64,000 bases of DNA from Stenogyne calaminthoides (GCA_037126765.1 JBBCBC010000007.1:24995667-25059666), one strand, 5' to 3'. Shown: positions 1 to 10,083, counted from the first letter of the stretch. Numbers and translations are program-made. The notes: a model not told the origin generated them from the letters alone.

Positions 1-246
1 ACCTGATGCTATCGTGATATGTTAACCTAAAGATGTGCTGATCTGATTAGTCGAGCTGATCAGATCAGGCAAGAAGAAATCAGATAGCCTGAGTCAAGTG
101 ACCTGAGGGTCAGAGAGTAAAAGTGACCTGAGGGCCAGGATGTCTGGAGTCAGAAGAGCTGAACTCAGTAAACCTGAGTGTCAGTATGCCTGATCAGACA
201 AGGTCCGCCGAAGAGAAGTCTGCTGAATCAAGAATCCTGAGTAAAA

Positions 247-465
247 GAATCCTGAAGACTCAGAAGTATCCGGAGACTCAGAAGAATCCTGAGACTCAGA
301 AGTATCCTGAGACTCAGAAGAATCCTGAGACTCAGAAGAATTCTGAAGACTCAGAAGAAACATGAAGACTCAAAAGAATCCTGAAGACTCAGAAGAATCC
401 TAAAGATTCAGAAGAATCCTGAAGACTCAGAGAAACCTGAAGACTCAGAAGATCCTGAAGAATAT
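247..465 (+). repeat. ACTCAGAAG-type minisatellite inside LTR
   Basis: About a dozen tandem units close to GAAGACTCAGAAGAATCCT, with GAG/GAAG and TAT/AAT variants. It lies upstream of the TATA box and so in the U3 part of the LTR. Analogous CTGA/TCAG-rich arrays sit at the same place in the other LTR families of this window. Its translation gives serine/glutamate-rich open frames that I do not consider genes. Confidence 0.8.
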
Positions 466-590
466 AGCCGTTAGATTCAGCTGACTTGGACCAATGAGAG
501 GAAGACAACCAGCCTGAAAAAGCTGCAGAACTTACAGAATAGTATGAATTTGAATGTGATTCTCTCCAACGATAACATTCAAATCCACAC

Positions 591-598
591 TATAAATA
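591..598 (+). promoter_or_regulatory. LTR TATA box
   Basis: TATAAATA lies between AATCCACAC and CAAGGTC, downstream of the U3 minisatellite. The same block is conserved in every LTR of this family in the window, as expected for the RNA polymerase II promoter. The start site is inferred to be about 30 bases downstream. Confidence 0.6.
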
Positions 599-1313
599 CA
601 AGGTCTTTCATCATTCTAAAGTGTGGAGAATGTGGAAAAAGATGCTACAGAACTAAGAGCCATACACTCAAGCATTCTCACCATAGAACACAAGTCTGTA
701 GATATACAAATATATTCAAGAGTGTTCTTAAACCCAATCTAAGCAACCCAAGATATATCCTAAGCTTAGAGAGATTTTCCCATCCTTAGCATTGAGGCTA
801 AACAAATGTAAGGGAAAATCTCACCATAGTTGGAGACAACACCAAATCCAAACCCCATTCTTGTAAGAGATAACTAGTGGTGAAGTGAGGTAGTTGTTAG
901 GCAATCCCGAGACGGTGATAAGTCCCGTTGGAGTGTGAACTCGGTAAACATCTGTAGGCAATCCCGTGGAGGGTGATAAGTCCCGAGGTGTGCCCGAGAG
1001 GGTGATAAGTCCAGTTTGAGTGAGAGCTCGGTAAATATCTGTAGACAATCCCATGGAGGGTGATAAGTCCTGTTTGAAGGAATTTCCCTAGGAACAGGGA
1101 GAGTGGATGTAGGAGCTTGAGTCCCCGAACCACTATACTTTAATGTGTTCTTTATTGCTTTATGTTCTTACCTGTCATATGCATTCGATTATAAGCAAAA
1201 CACAACACATGGGCTTAAAACGCAAAAATTTTGAATCACCATTCCTTCACCCCTATTTTATATGCATTACATGTTTTTTTCCGCATTTCACGGGTTTTGC
1301 ACCGGGACTAACA

Positions 1314-1447
1314 AGTGGTATCAGAGCAGGAGTTCAAAAGATAACTTTTAATGTGATCACCTGAACTGATCTTTTTAAACAAAAAATCGTTTCTTTAAAA
1401 ATGCATATATTTTAATGTTTTGACGTCATTATCAAAAAGGGAGAAAT
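1314..1447 (+). other. 134-bp mini internal region with PBS and PPT
   Basis: This is the whole internal region of N1. It opens with AG plus the primer site, contains an inverted GATCA...TGATC stretch, and closes with the polypurine tract AAAAAGGGAGAAAT (1434-1447) directly before the next LTR. The layout matches the two outer ends of a Sirevirus internal region brought together with all coding DNA removed. Confidence 0.85.
1316..1327 (+). other. Primer-binding site, tRNA-iMet type
   Basis: TGGTATCAGAGC, complementary to the 3' end of plant initiator Met tRNA, starts two bases after the LTR end. This is the usual primer of Ty1/copia elements and fixes the element as plus-strand. Confidence 0.9.
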
Positions 1448-2078
1448 TGTTGGGATATTTTAGTTTTGATGAATTATGCCAAAACATTATCAACTTGTGT
1501 TATTGAAGCTAATTTACATATAACAAGTTAAGGGGGAAAGAGGGAACAAGTTGAGGGGGAACTCACGAAATCAGAAGTAGATGATCGAGATCAGACGAGG
1601 CTGCAAACGAGACTGATCAAGATCAGATGAGTAAGATGAGTTCCGGAGTTAACTGATGAGCTGTGCAAAATCAGAAGGGAAGAAAAGATAAGCCAGCTGA
1701 TGATAAGATCAGATGATCAGAAGTGACCTGATCAGATGATCAAAAAAGATAAGCTGATCAGAAGAGGAGCAGATGAGACTAATCGAGATCAGACGTGATT
1801 GAGATCAGATGTGCTAACCTGATGCAGATGACCTGATGCTATCGTGATATGTTAACCTAAAGATGTGCTGATCTGATTAGTCGAGCTGATCAGATCAGGC
1901 AAGAAGAAATCAGATAGCCTGAGTCAAGTGACCTGAGGGTCAGAGAGTAAAAGTGACCTGAGGGCCAGGATGTCTGGAGTCAGAAGAGCTGAACTCAAGA
2001 AACTCGAAAGTGTCAAGATGCCCGATCGTATAAGGTCCGCCGAAGAGAAGTCTGCTGAATCAAGAATCCTGAGTAAAA

Positions 2079-2298
2079 GAATCCTGAAGACTCAGAAGTA
2101 TCCGGAGACTCAGAAGAATCCTGAGACTCAGAAGTATCCTGAGACTCAGAAGAATCCTGAGACTCAGAAGAATTCTGAAGACTCAGAAGAAACATGAAGA
2201 CTCAAAAGAATCCTGAAGACTCAGAAGAATCCTAAAGATTCAGAAGAATCCTGAAGACTCAGAGAAACCTGAAGACTCAGAAGATCCTGAAGAATATA
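2079..2298 (+). repeat. ACTCAGAAG-type minisatellite inside LTR, second copy
   Basis: Duplicate of the array at 247-465 with essentially the same unit order, as expected from LTR duplication. It lies upstream of the TATA box at 2423. Confidence 0.8.
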
Positions 2299-2422
2299 GC
2301 CGTTAGATTCAGCTGACTTGGACCAATGAGAGGAAGACAACCAGCCTGAAAAAGCTGCAGAACTTACAGAATAGTATGAATTTGAATGTGATTCTCTCCA
2401 ACGATAACATTCAAATCCACAC

Positions 2423-2430
2423 TATAAATA
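2423..2430 (+). promoter_or_regulatory. LTR TATA box
   Basis: TATAAATA in the same context as 591-598. In this 3' LTR it could drive read-out transcription into 3140 onward. Confidence 0.6.
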
Positions 2431-3169
2431 CAAGGTCTTTCATCATTCTAAAGTGTGGAGAATGTGGAAAAAGATGCTACAGAACTAAGAGCCATATACT
2501 CAAGCATTCCCACCATAGAACACAAGTCTGTAGATATACAAATATATTTAAGAGTGTTCTTAAACCCAATCTAAGCAACCCAAGATATATCCTAAGCTTA
2601 GAGAGATTTTCCCATCGTTAGCATTTAGGCTAAACAAATGTAAGGGAAAATCTCACCATAGTTGGAGACAACACCAAATCCAAACCCCATTCTCGTAAGA
2701 GATAACTAGTGGTGAAGTGAGGTAGTTGTTAGGCAATCCCGAGAGGGTGATAAGTCCCGTTAGAGTGTGAACTCGGTAAACATCTGTAGGAAATCCCATG
2801 GAGGGTGATAAGTCCCGAGGCGAGCCCGAGAGGGTGATAAGTCCAGTTTGAGTGAGAGCTCGGTAAATATCTGTAGGCAATCCCGTGGAGGGTGATATGT
2901 CCCGTTTGAAGGAATTTCCCTAGGAATAGGGAGAGTGGATGTAGGAGCTTGAGTCTCCGAACCACTATACTTTGTTGTGTTCTTTATTGATTTATGTTCT
3001 TACTTGTCATATGCATTCGATTATAAGCAGAACCTGGGCTTAAAACGCAAAAAATTGGAATCACCATTCCTTCACCCCTGTTTTATATGCATTACATGTT
3101 TTTTTCCTCATTTCACGGGTTTTGCACCCGGGACCAACAGTGACAACTTATGGTTGAAATATAATTTGA

Positions 3170-3346
3170 AGAGAAGAAAATGTAGATCTTGAAGATTCAG
3201 AAACTTTTTCTGTTAGAAATGGGCTTCAAGCAACCTCATTTCCAGGTCTTGTAGAAAAAGAGATTGTTGAATTATTCCACAAGGTGCAGACTCAATTCCA
3301 TGAAAGAGCAGCAACGAAAGAAGGAATGAAAACAGAGGATTCTTAA
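3170..3346 (+). pseudogene. 3'-terminal exon-like fragment, unknown protein
   Basis: A 58-codon frame with no start, closed by TAA at 3344-3346. It reads as ordinary protein (segments FSVRNGLQATSF and EKEIVELFHKVQTQFHERA), with balanced composition and a plausible helix. It begins right after an LTR boundary, so its upstream part is cut off by, or lies beyond, element N1. Because a CACTA-like terminus follows at about 4074, it may be the last exon of a CACTA-encoded protein. A truncated host gene is the alternative. I do not recognise the family. Confidence 0.35.
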
Positions 3347-3639
3347 GAAAATGTAAGGAGAGTGAGTAGGATGATAGGTACCTTGGTGTTGATGATGATG
3401 TGATTCAGTACTTAATATATGTTATGATCTTAGTTTATTTTTTATGGTGATGAGAATTGATAGGATGATAAACATATTTATATTCCTAGAACATTTTTAA
3501 ATATGTACTTAACTTTGAAGTTGTAATATATTTGATCAAAAAATTATGTATTTGCATTTTTGTTTGTAATAATAATGTTATTTTGATTGATATTGATATG
3601 GCATTTTGATATAGCTATAAAAGTAAACAAAAAATATTT

Positions 3640-4074
3640 CTTGAAAAAAAATTCCAATTGAAAAATGACGTTCAAAACTCCAATAGAAAATTACTGTTGG
3701 AAATAAAATACCAATGAAATAATGTTGTTGGAATTTGCAATGAATAATTTCCAATAATTGAAATTCCAATGGTAGATATTTATTGGAAAAAAATTCCATT
3801 GGAACTATACCGCTGGAATTGACGTCGGAATTTGCATGGGAAAAAATTCTATCAACTGAATATTTCAACGCTCATTATCCATCGGAATGTGCAGTTGGAA
3901 TTTATTTCCAATGGAATTTTGATTTAATTTCGTTGGAATTTCGCAATTCCAACAGGCACTTTTCCAACTGCCGGAATTCCATTGGAATTACCGTTGGAAT
4001 CAATGATTCCAATGGAAAAAACTCAAAATTCCATTGGAATGTTACCATTGGAATTGGGTTGTTTTCTTGTAATG
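3640..4074 (+). mobile_element. CACTA-like 3' terminus with TTGGAAT subterminal repeats
   Basis: The motif TTGGAATT/AATTCCAA occurs more than twenty times in both orientations, often back to back as palindromes. The block ends with GTTTTCTTGTAATG at 4061-4074, whose complement CATTACAAGAAAAC is one base from the CACTACAAGAAAA type of CACTA terminus. Dense short subterminal repeats at a terminus are typical of CACTA transposons. The other end was not found and may have been lost when N1 inserted. Confidence 0.55.
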
Positions 4075-4117
4075 TTATTGTAATTTTTAATAATTGTGCG
4101 TTATTAAAAAAAAAGGC

Positions 4118-4315
4118 ATATGTATACACATTGCATATACTAAACACTATTGCATATACCAAAAAAATTACATATACCAAAATACATTACATATACACTA
4201 AACAAAACATTGCATATACGTAAATTACATTGCATACACGCATGAAAAAATTGCAACACGCGTAAACAATTGTATATACACTTAAACAATTGCATTTTCC
4301 CCATTGCATATATGT
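4118..4315. repeat. TTGCATATAC short-repeat cluster
   Basis: Irregular repetition of TTGCATATAC and ACATATACCA, about a dozen copies with variable spacers, in very AT-rich DNA. No coding sense on either strand. It may be the subterminal array of another small transposon. Confidence 0.5.
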
Positions 4316-4691
4316 CCAAAAAAATCTTAATCATTTTTCCGCCCTGAAAAAAATCATATCTGGATTCAAATTTCCACAAAATCTTCTACACAAAAAAAAA
4401 AAAGAATATCTAGAAATTACGAAAAAACTTTGTCTTCATGTATATAATCACTTGCCTTAAGATCACCAAACTGCAGCTCCATCTATATCTACAAAAAAAA
4501 AAAAAAAACTGAACCATCATCCTCCACAAACGCAACAAAAATTGCATCTCCATCGAAATTAAACAAAAAAATCAGCTAAAAATAACCAAAAAACTCATCA
4601 CAAAAGCTAAATTTCATCGATTAACATACCTTTTGTTTTGTTCCCTAATATATGTATAAAATACTTGTCAAGCTTTCATCGATTAACATAC
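4316..4691. other. No gene seen; A-rich intergenic or intron-like DNA
   Basis: AT-rich with several poly-A runs. A direct repeat of CATCGATTAACATAC occurs at about 4616 and 4677. If the candidate exon at 4692-4786 is real, this stretch would be its first intron on the minus strand. Confidence 0.4.
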
Positions 4692-4786
4692 TCGCCCACA
4701 TCTTCGTCTGCATCGGGAGAATCCGCCTGAGAGTCCGCCGCCGCCGCCTTTGACTTGGGCTTCTTCTTCGATGGCTTCAGCGACAT
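4692..4786 (-). CDS. Possible first coding exon of an unidentified gene
   Basis: On the minus strand an ATG opens a Lys/Ala/Asp-rich peptide starting MSLKPSKKKPKSKAAAADSQ, then acidic residues, then GGCGA followed by GTATGTTAAT, a strong plant-type 5' splice site. Composition resembles the disordered N terminus of a nuclear protein. No downstream exon is recognisable on this strand before the CACTA-like DNA at 4074, so the gene would be broken or have a long intron. The opposite strand and the upstream C-rich DNA also hold open frames, so this could be chance. Confidence 0.25.
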
Positions 4787-5126
4787 CGCCGCCCAGATCT
4801 CCACCCCTACCATACACCGCCAACTTGTCCCACTACACACCCACGACGAATCTGTATAAATCCGCCCGCCCCCACAGTTGCCACCATCCCCCGCACCTCC
4901 AACCGCCGCCATCCACGTGCCGCCATCCATCACCATCCCCACTGTTCAAACCACCACCGCAAACTACCGCCACCCCAAACCCACCCCCAATTAAAAATCG
5001 TAGATCAACCATAAAAAACCTCCACCACTGCCACACCTATGCCGCCGCCATCACCCCACCGCATCTTCCATCTCTACCACACACCCCCGAAACCCTAGAT
5101 CTATTCCCGTCGCCATCCACACCGCC

Positions 5127-5425
5127 CACTACAAAAAAAAATCTTATTTAACGAGGGGACTTAACAAGGGAAAATAAAACCCTCGTCATTACAGAGGGTT
5201 TTAACGAGGGAAAAAATTAAAGAGGAATTGAACGAGGGAACTCAACCCACGTAAAAGGACGAGGGATTTAATGAGAGAAAATCCCTTATCAAAATATTCA
5301 AGAGGGCTGGTTCCCCTTGTCAATTTTTTCTGACACTTTAACGGGGGATATGTCCCCCTCGCCCACTTTTCTAACACTTTAACGAGGGGTATGTCCCCCT
5401 CGCCCCACTTCTCCAACACTTTATA
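5127..5425 (+). mobile_element. CACTA-like terminus with AACGAGGG subterminal repeats
   Basis: CACTACAAAAAAAAA at 5127 is followed by about ten copies of AACGAGGG/CCCTCGTT in both orientations, including the hairpin-forming GGGGTATGTCCCCCTCG. This is a CACTA-type end with clustered subterminal motifs. No matching GTAGTG end was found to the right, so I call it a truncated or decayed non-autonomous copy. Confidence 0.55.
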
Positions 5426-7013
5426 CTTGCTTTTGCTACCTACTCACTTCACTCATCACTCATTTTATCTCTCAACTTTTCTATTTCTCACCCTCTCCAA
5501 CTTTTCTATTTCTCACCCTCTCCATTTATACGTTAAATTCCTCTTTAAATTCTCATTATTTTGTGGTGGCCCCACAGTCGCCGCCCCTGCACCCCACAAA
5601 TTCGCCGCCCCACCACTACCACCTTGAAACAGAGGCATATAGAGAGAGAGAGAAAAGAGATGAGGTGATGGCAGTGGATTTGAGAGGGGGAGAGAATTTG
5701 AAGCTGAATTTCTGGGGGTGAGTGTGATAGAGAGAGAGACTGTGAGAATGAGATAATAATCAGAAGAAAAAATGCGTTGGTTTTTGGGGTGGGGCCTTTT
5801 TTGTAAAGGGTAGTATGCGGATGTTTTTATAGTGGAGTGCTATTTTTAAAAATGAATGTAGTGGGTTGCAACTGCATATTTGTTCTGTGTACCACATTGC
5901 AATTACCCGTAATTCTTGTTATTGAATTAAGGAAAGCAAAGGATTTTTTTGTTTATAGAAGGAAAGAGAATCAAATTAGTAGGGGACACTAGCTATAAAT
6001 ATTACGGTAAAAATTTGCAAAAATGTCCATTAACTTTTGACTTGAGTACAAATAACTAATTAATTAGTAACGCTAGACTGCATTTAGATGATTGCACGTA
6101 ATTCTTGATAATGAAACGGGAATGGATCCCCTGCAAGGCGGTGGGAATCAGCGTATGGTGTTGGGCGTGTAAACGCGTCGTTTCAGCCTTTGATGGTATT
6201 AATTTTTTTTTATGTAAAAAATATACAAAAACTCATACGAGACGGTCTCGTACATGAAATGTGTACAATCTAACACAATTTAATATTCACTCCTTCCAAA
6301 GTGTTAAAGCGACAATGCTCAAATTATCCTCTGTCTCACGATGAGACCGTCTTGTCATGCAAATATTCCCATAAAAGTATTGAACCACGCTTACTGCTAG
6401 GTAAGAATTCTCGATTTCTTTTATTTTCTTATTTCCAAATTTGTCTTAGGAAATCGCTCACATCAATCAGGTGGGGGAAAGTATCGATAATTGTGTCCGA
6501 AGAAGGAGGGATAGTAACATCCTTTTGTAGCTGAAAATAAAATCTTAGGTTCCATTTAGATAGGGAAGATTTAAAAAATAATACATGTGAAAAATAAAAC
6601 ATGTAAGAATGCAAATATTCAAATCATGAATTGTCAAGAGATGAGAAAAATAGGAAAGAATGAAGGGGGGAGAGAGGAAAGGGGCAAAGAAGAGGAGATT
6701 TCAAATGATTAGAATATAGATGAAATATTAATGAGGTTCCTTATGAGACAGAGTCGTATTGACGTTCCTTATGAGATGAGCGCGGAAGGGAACTCCATGA
6801 GGTCTAATCTCCCATTGTTTGTCAATAGTTCAGTGGTAGAACAGTCAAGAATCATTCTTTCTATGAAAACAAAAATCATCCCAACTCCGTATGTCCAAAT
6901 TTTTAAATTGAAAAAATTGGAAAATGTTTCAATGCCCATACAGAAAGATTCCTTAAACCATCTTAATTGGTGAGGTGTTATGTCAGGGCTTAAGTTTAAC
7001 TGATCACGTTTCA
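5426..7013. other. Unassigned DNA, no convincing gene
   Basis: It holds a pyrimidine-rich stretch (5430-5630), a GA-rich stretch (5640-5760) and AT-rich DNA with GAGACGGTCTC-type palindromes near 6240 and 6340. Open frames are short, lack recognisable domains and have unlike composition from one to the next. The palindromes suggest small decayed repeats, but I could not define ends. Confidence 0.5.
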
Positions 7014-7417
7014 TTTTTTTTTTCTATCGGGTTAAAAGTAATGAGATATTTTATAAGAACAAACAGAAAATCTAAAGCCATAAGATCACAGTCGATCTAG
7101 AGGCTGAGCTCCAGTAAAAACCTCACTAGGGTAAAACAATCTATCGGGCAAAATCACTAGTCGATGGAAAAATGAAAACTCCTCTAGAAAAACATTATTT
7201 TGCTACGCAAAAATAATCCTTGTTCTATCATTATAAAGCTGACTAGTTATGAAATCATGACAGTTCTCCTCTTTCGAGAGTCTTTTAGCAAGTAAGTCCG
7301 CAATTTGATTGCCCAATCGGGGAATGTGCATAACCATGATATTCTTATCTTTCATCATGTCGAACACTTCGACCAAATCGCAACTCCACCCGGCTCTGGT
7401 TGTTAATAACATCAAGA
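7014..7417 (-). mobile_element. 5'-truncated LINE fragment
   Basis: On the minus strand, the end of an RNase H domain is followed by about 190 bases of 3' untranslated DNA, then AACCCGATAGAAAAAAAA, a LINE-like tail ending in poly-A (poly-T at 7014-7023 on the plus strand). Only the last ~400 bases of the element are present, the normal result of incomplete target-primed reverse transcription. It abuts the copia relic at about 7402. Confidence 0.65.
7203..7415 (-). pseudogene. LINE RNase H-like domain, C-terminal fragment
   Basis: About 70 codons ending in a stop at 7203. The segment HIPRLGNQIADLLAKRLS matches the conserved end of the RNase H domain found in plant LINE polyproteins (His-x-Pro-Arg...Asn-x-x-Ala-Asp-x-Leu-Ala), which includes the last catalytic Asp. 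Everything upstream (endonuclease and RT) is missing, so it is a dead fragment. Confidence 0.6.
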
Positions 7418-7543
7418 ATCATATCTCCATTATTCTTGAAATGGAGAACGTCCAATACGCGAAGTGGGCGGAATTATTCAAAATTCATGCACGATCTCAT
7501 AGAGTTCTTCATCATATTCTTCATCACATTATCCTTCTACTAG
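7402..7543 (+). pseudogene. Copia Gag fragment
   Basis: The peptide has NIKNHISIILEMENVQYAKW followed by AELFKIHARSHRVLHHI. This fits the conserved segment of plant copia Gag (retrotransposon gag / UBN2 type), where a short hydrophobic stretch precedes Tyr-x-x-Trp and a Phe-x-x-His helix. It is about 47 codons of a domain that normally runs past 200. The frame then drifts and joins RT DNA within about 70 bases. Confidence 0.6.
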
Positions 7544-7608
7544 ACCCGTCACACGCAGCCAACGTGGCATTTTTAAACCAAACCCTTGGTTTAATCTAAA
7601 CACTTCAG

Positions 7609-10083
7609 TACAAAAATCTCCTTCGCCGAAAAACCCTGTGTGTGCTCTTCGGGACCATAATTGGAAATTGGCTATGGATGATGAGTTTAATGCTCTTATT
7701 GCAAATAAGACGTGGAAGTTCAATGTGGATTTTTACACATAAAGAACGTTCTGATGGTTCGTTTGAGAGGCATAAAGCCCGTCTTGTAGGTGATGACAAA
7801 ACTCAACAGGTTGGCGTGGATTGTGGTGAGACTTTTAGTCCAGTAGTCAAACGAGCTACCATTCGCACTGTTCTTAGCTATGTTTTAAAAACCCGGTCCG
7901 ACCGGCCGGTCAAACCGGTCCGACCGGTGAACCGCCCTGAACCGATCCAATAGAGGTATAAAAGTTGCTATTGGACCGCTACCCCGAAAACCGGAAAAAC
8001 CGGTTGAAAACCGTCAAAAACCGAAAACTGGTCAACAACCGTTAAACCGGGCGGTTTTTTGACCGGTTTTCATTAAAATATATATTTTTTTTTGGACTGG
8101 GACCGGGTCAGGGATCCAGATGGAGAGGTGGAGCCCGGCTGCGGCGGCAGGTGGGGGGGCGCAGAGGTGGTGGGAGTCGGAGTGGGCGTGGATGGCGGAG
8201 GAGCGTGGGGACCGTGGCGGCGGAGAGGTCGTGGATGGCGGAGGGGGTGGGGACTGGGAAGTGGGGGGTCGATGGCGGAGGAGCGATCACGGCCAAGTGG
8301 CGGCGCGCCGAGACAATGGTGGCGAGATGTCGTTTCTTTGGAGGGAGGAGTGAGGCGGCGCGGCCACCGGATGGGGATGAGGAAGAAGGATGGCTGGATG
8401 GGGAAGATTAAGAAGGATGGGGAAGGCGCCGATTGAAGAAACAAAAAATGAAGGGAGAGAGAGAGAAACAATATCCTGCTCAGAGAGAGAGAAACAAAAA
8501 ATGAAGGCGCCAATTTTGACCGGCCCTTTATGTTTCTTCTCAAATCTCAACCAAGCCCATTTATCTTTCTTTTTTGCTTTAACAATTTCTCAACCCAGCC
8601 CATTTATCTTTCTTTTTTTTTTTCAACTCAAATTTTATTTTTTTTTTTTTTAATTTTGATTTTTATTTTAGATTATGCATATTATATATATATATAATAT
8701 TTATTATGACGTCATACCGGCTCAATCCGGCTCAATCCGGTCCGACCGGTCCGACCCCGGTCCAACCGTTTTTTGGGGTCGTCCGACTCAACTTCCGGTT
8801 TCGGTTTTTAAAACATAGGTTCTTAGCTTGGCTCTTTCCAAGGCTTGGCCTATTCACCAACTGGATGTGAAAAATGCGTTCTTACATGGGACTCTCAAGG
8901 ACACTGTGTATATGCATCAACCTCTTGGGTTTAGGGACTCCAAATATCCTAATCATGTTTGTTTGTTGAAGAAATAGTTGTATGGGTTGAAGCAGGCTCC
9001 CCGGGCCTAGAACAGGAGATTTACTATTATGTGTCCACTATTGGCTTTACCCGAAGTACGTCTGATCACTCTCTCTTTGTGTATCGGCGTGGTTCCCATA
9101 TGGCTTACTTGCTGTTATATGTCGACGATATCATACTAACTGCTTCATCTGATGCCATTCGCCACTCTTTCATTTCTCTACTCAGTTCTGAGTTTGCAAT
9201 GAAGGACTTGGGTTCCTTACATTACTTCCTGGGGATAGCTGTTACACGTCATGCAGGTGGTCTTTTTTTATCTCAACAGAAGTATGCTACTGAGATAATT
9301 GAACGGGCTGGTATGTCGTCTTGTAAATCCTCCTCAACTCCAGTTGACACTAAACCAAAGCTCAACACCACTTCGGGTGCACCGTTTGCAAACCCGTCTC
9401 TCTATCGAAGCCTTGCTGGGGCTCTCCAGTATTTAACATTCACAAGGCCCGATATCTTGTATGCTGTTCAGCAAGTGTATTTATTCAAGCATGACCCTAG
9501 AGAAGAACACATGAATGCGCTGAAACGTATTGTGTGCTATCTTCAAGGCACTCTTGATCATGGTCTTCACTTATACCCGTCGTCGGTGAAGTCTCTTCTA
9601 TCCTACACGGATGCCGATTGGGGGGGGTGTCCGGATACTCGGCGCTCCACATCGGGTTATTGTGTATTCCTAGGCGACAATCTGATATCTTGGTCGGCTA
9701 AGCGACAAACCACATTGTCTCGTTCAAGTGCAGAGGCTGAATACCGCGGGGTAGCTAATGTTGTGTCGGAATCTTGTTGGCTACGCAACTTATTGCTCGA
9801 ATTACATTGTCCTATTCCCACTGCTACACTGGTATATACCGATAACATCAGCGCTATTTATCTCGCCGGGAATCTAGTACAACATCAACGGACAAAGCAT
9901 ATAGAGATGGATATTCATTTTGTTCGAGAAAAGGTTGCTCGGGGCCAGGTCCGAGTCTTGCACGTTCCATCTCGACACCAACTCGATGATATATTCACAA
10001 AAGGATTGCCGTCGATTTTGTTTGAAGACTTTCGTAATAGTCTCAGCGTTCAAAGACCTCCCGTTTCGACTGTGGGGGTGTGA
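7609..10083 (+). pseudogene. Copia RT and RNase H, interrupted
   Basis: Part 1 (7609-7877) holds the RT start: DHNWKLAMDDEFNALI, then SFERHKARLV and GETFSPVVKRATIRTVLS. After the MITE, part 2 (8819-10083) continues with HQLDVKNAFLHGTLK, LYGLKQAPRA with stops on either side, LLYVDDIILT (the catalytic Asp-Asp), SYTDADWGG and SAEAEYRGVAN of RNase H, and the end DDIFTKGLP. Stops lie near 7739 (TAA), 8972 (TAG) and 9007 (TAG), with frame changes near 7715 and 9000. The last 370 codons are open, so decay is modest there. Confidence 0.85.
7878..8818. mobile_element. hAT-like MITE inserted in copia RT
   Basis: Perfect 16-bp inverted ends CTATGTTTTAAAAACC / GGTTTTTAAAACATAG are flanked by the 8-bp direct repeat GTTCTTAG (7870-7877 and 8819-8826). 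Removing 941 bases plus one repeat restores the RT frame. An 8-bp duplication points to hAT; a 10-bp reading (GTTCTTAGCT) that would suit a Mutator-like element cannot be excluded, because the TIR and target share CT. The ends are full of ACCGG/CCGGT motifs and the core is GC-rich. It encodes no transposase. Confidence 0.8.

Larger units (their letters stand above)
1..1313 (+). repeat. LTR of N1, 5'-truncated by window edge
   Basis: Direct repeat of 1831-3139. It ends in GGGACTAACA, two bases before a primer-binding site, which marks it as the 5' LTR. It carries palindromic TGATCAGATCA runs, an 18-bp minisatellite (about 247-465) and a TATA box at 591-598. It contains short open frames that are conserved only because the LTR is duplicated. 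Confidence 0.87.
1..3139 (+). mobile_element. Minimal LTR retrotransposon N1, left end outside window
   Basis: Two near-identical direct repeats, 1-1313 and 1448-3139, flank a 134-bp internal stretch that holds only a primer site and a polypurine tract. The repeat starts TGTTGGGATATT and ends GGGACTAACA or GGGACCAACA, the TG...CA form of LTRs. Window base 1 matches base 1831, so about 383 bases of the first LTR lie outside the window. There is no gag or pol, so mobility would have needed proteins in trans. The same family recurs at 20193-22094, 31630-36727 and 48618-52223. The right flank begins GTGAC; the matching target duplication cannot be tested because the left end is missing. Confidence 0.85.
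1448..3139 (+). repeat. 3' LTR of N1, complete, 1692 bp
   Basis: Starts TGTTGGGATATT right after the polypurine tract and ends GGGACCAACA. It matches 1-1313 closely. The clearest difference is at 1991-2035, where CTGA/TCAG bases of the first copy (around 171-205) are spelled with TCGA/TCAA-type sequence. It includes a minisatellite (about 2079-2298) and a TATA box. Confidence 0.9.

Noticed and set aside
181..363. Ser/Glu-rich open frames within the LTR minisatellites (also 2013-2197)
   Set aside because: They are translations of the tandem array, lack any conserved domain, and are repeated only because the LTR is duplicated.
544..789. 81-codon frame repeated at 2376-2621 and in shortened form in other LTRs
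   Set aside because: It spans the LTR TATA box and R region; its conservation follows LTR duplication and the frame is not kept in N-plus or M3.
1600..1700. Hammerhead ribozyme (retrozyme-like) core, suggested by CTGATGAG in the minimal LTRs
   Set aside because: No paired stem II followed by GAAAC at the right spacing was found; CTGATGA is expected by chance in CTGA-rich DNA.
4750..5151. Pro/Thr/Ser-rich 133-codon frame
   Set aside because: Composition follows C-rich DNA; it runs into the CACTA terminus and has no recognisable domain.
5127..5834. Complete CACTA MITE ending near TTTTTATAGTG (about 5826)
   Set aside because: The proposed right end lacks the AACGAGGG subterminal repeats and matches the terminus poorly.
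6825..6860. tRNA-Gly-like start (AGTTCAGTGGTAGAACA)
   Set aside because: No matching anticodon arm, T arm with GTTCGA or acceptor pairing follows.
8073..8543. Proline/glycine-rich open frames on both strands
   Set aside because: They lie in the GC-rich core of the MITE at 7878-8818, overlap on both strands and match no domain.
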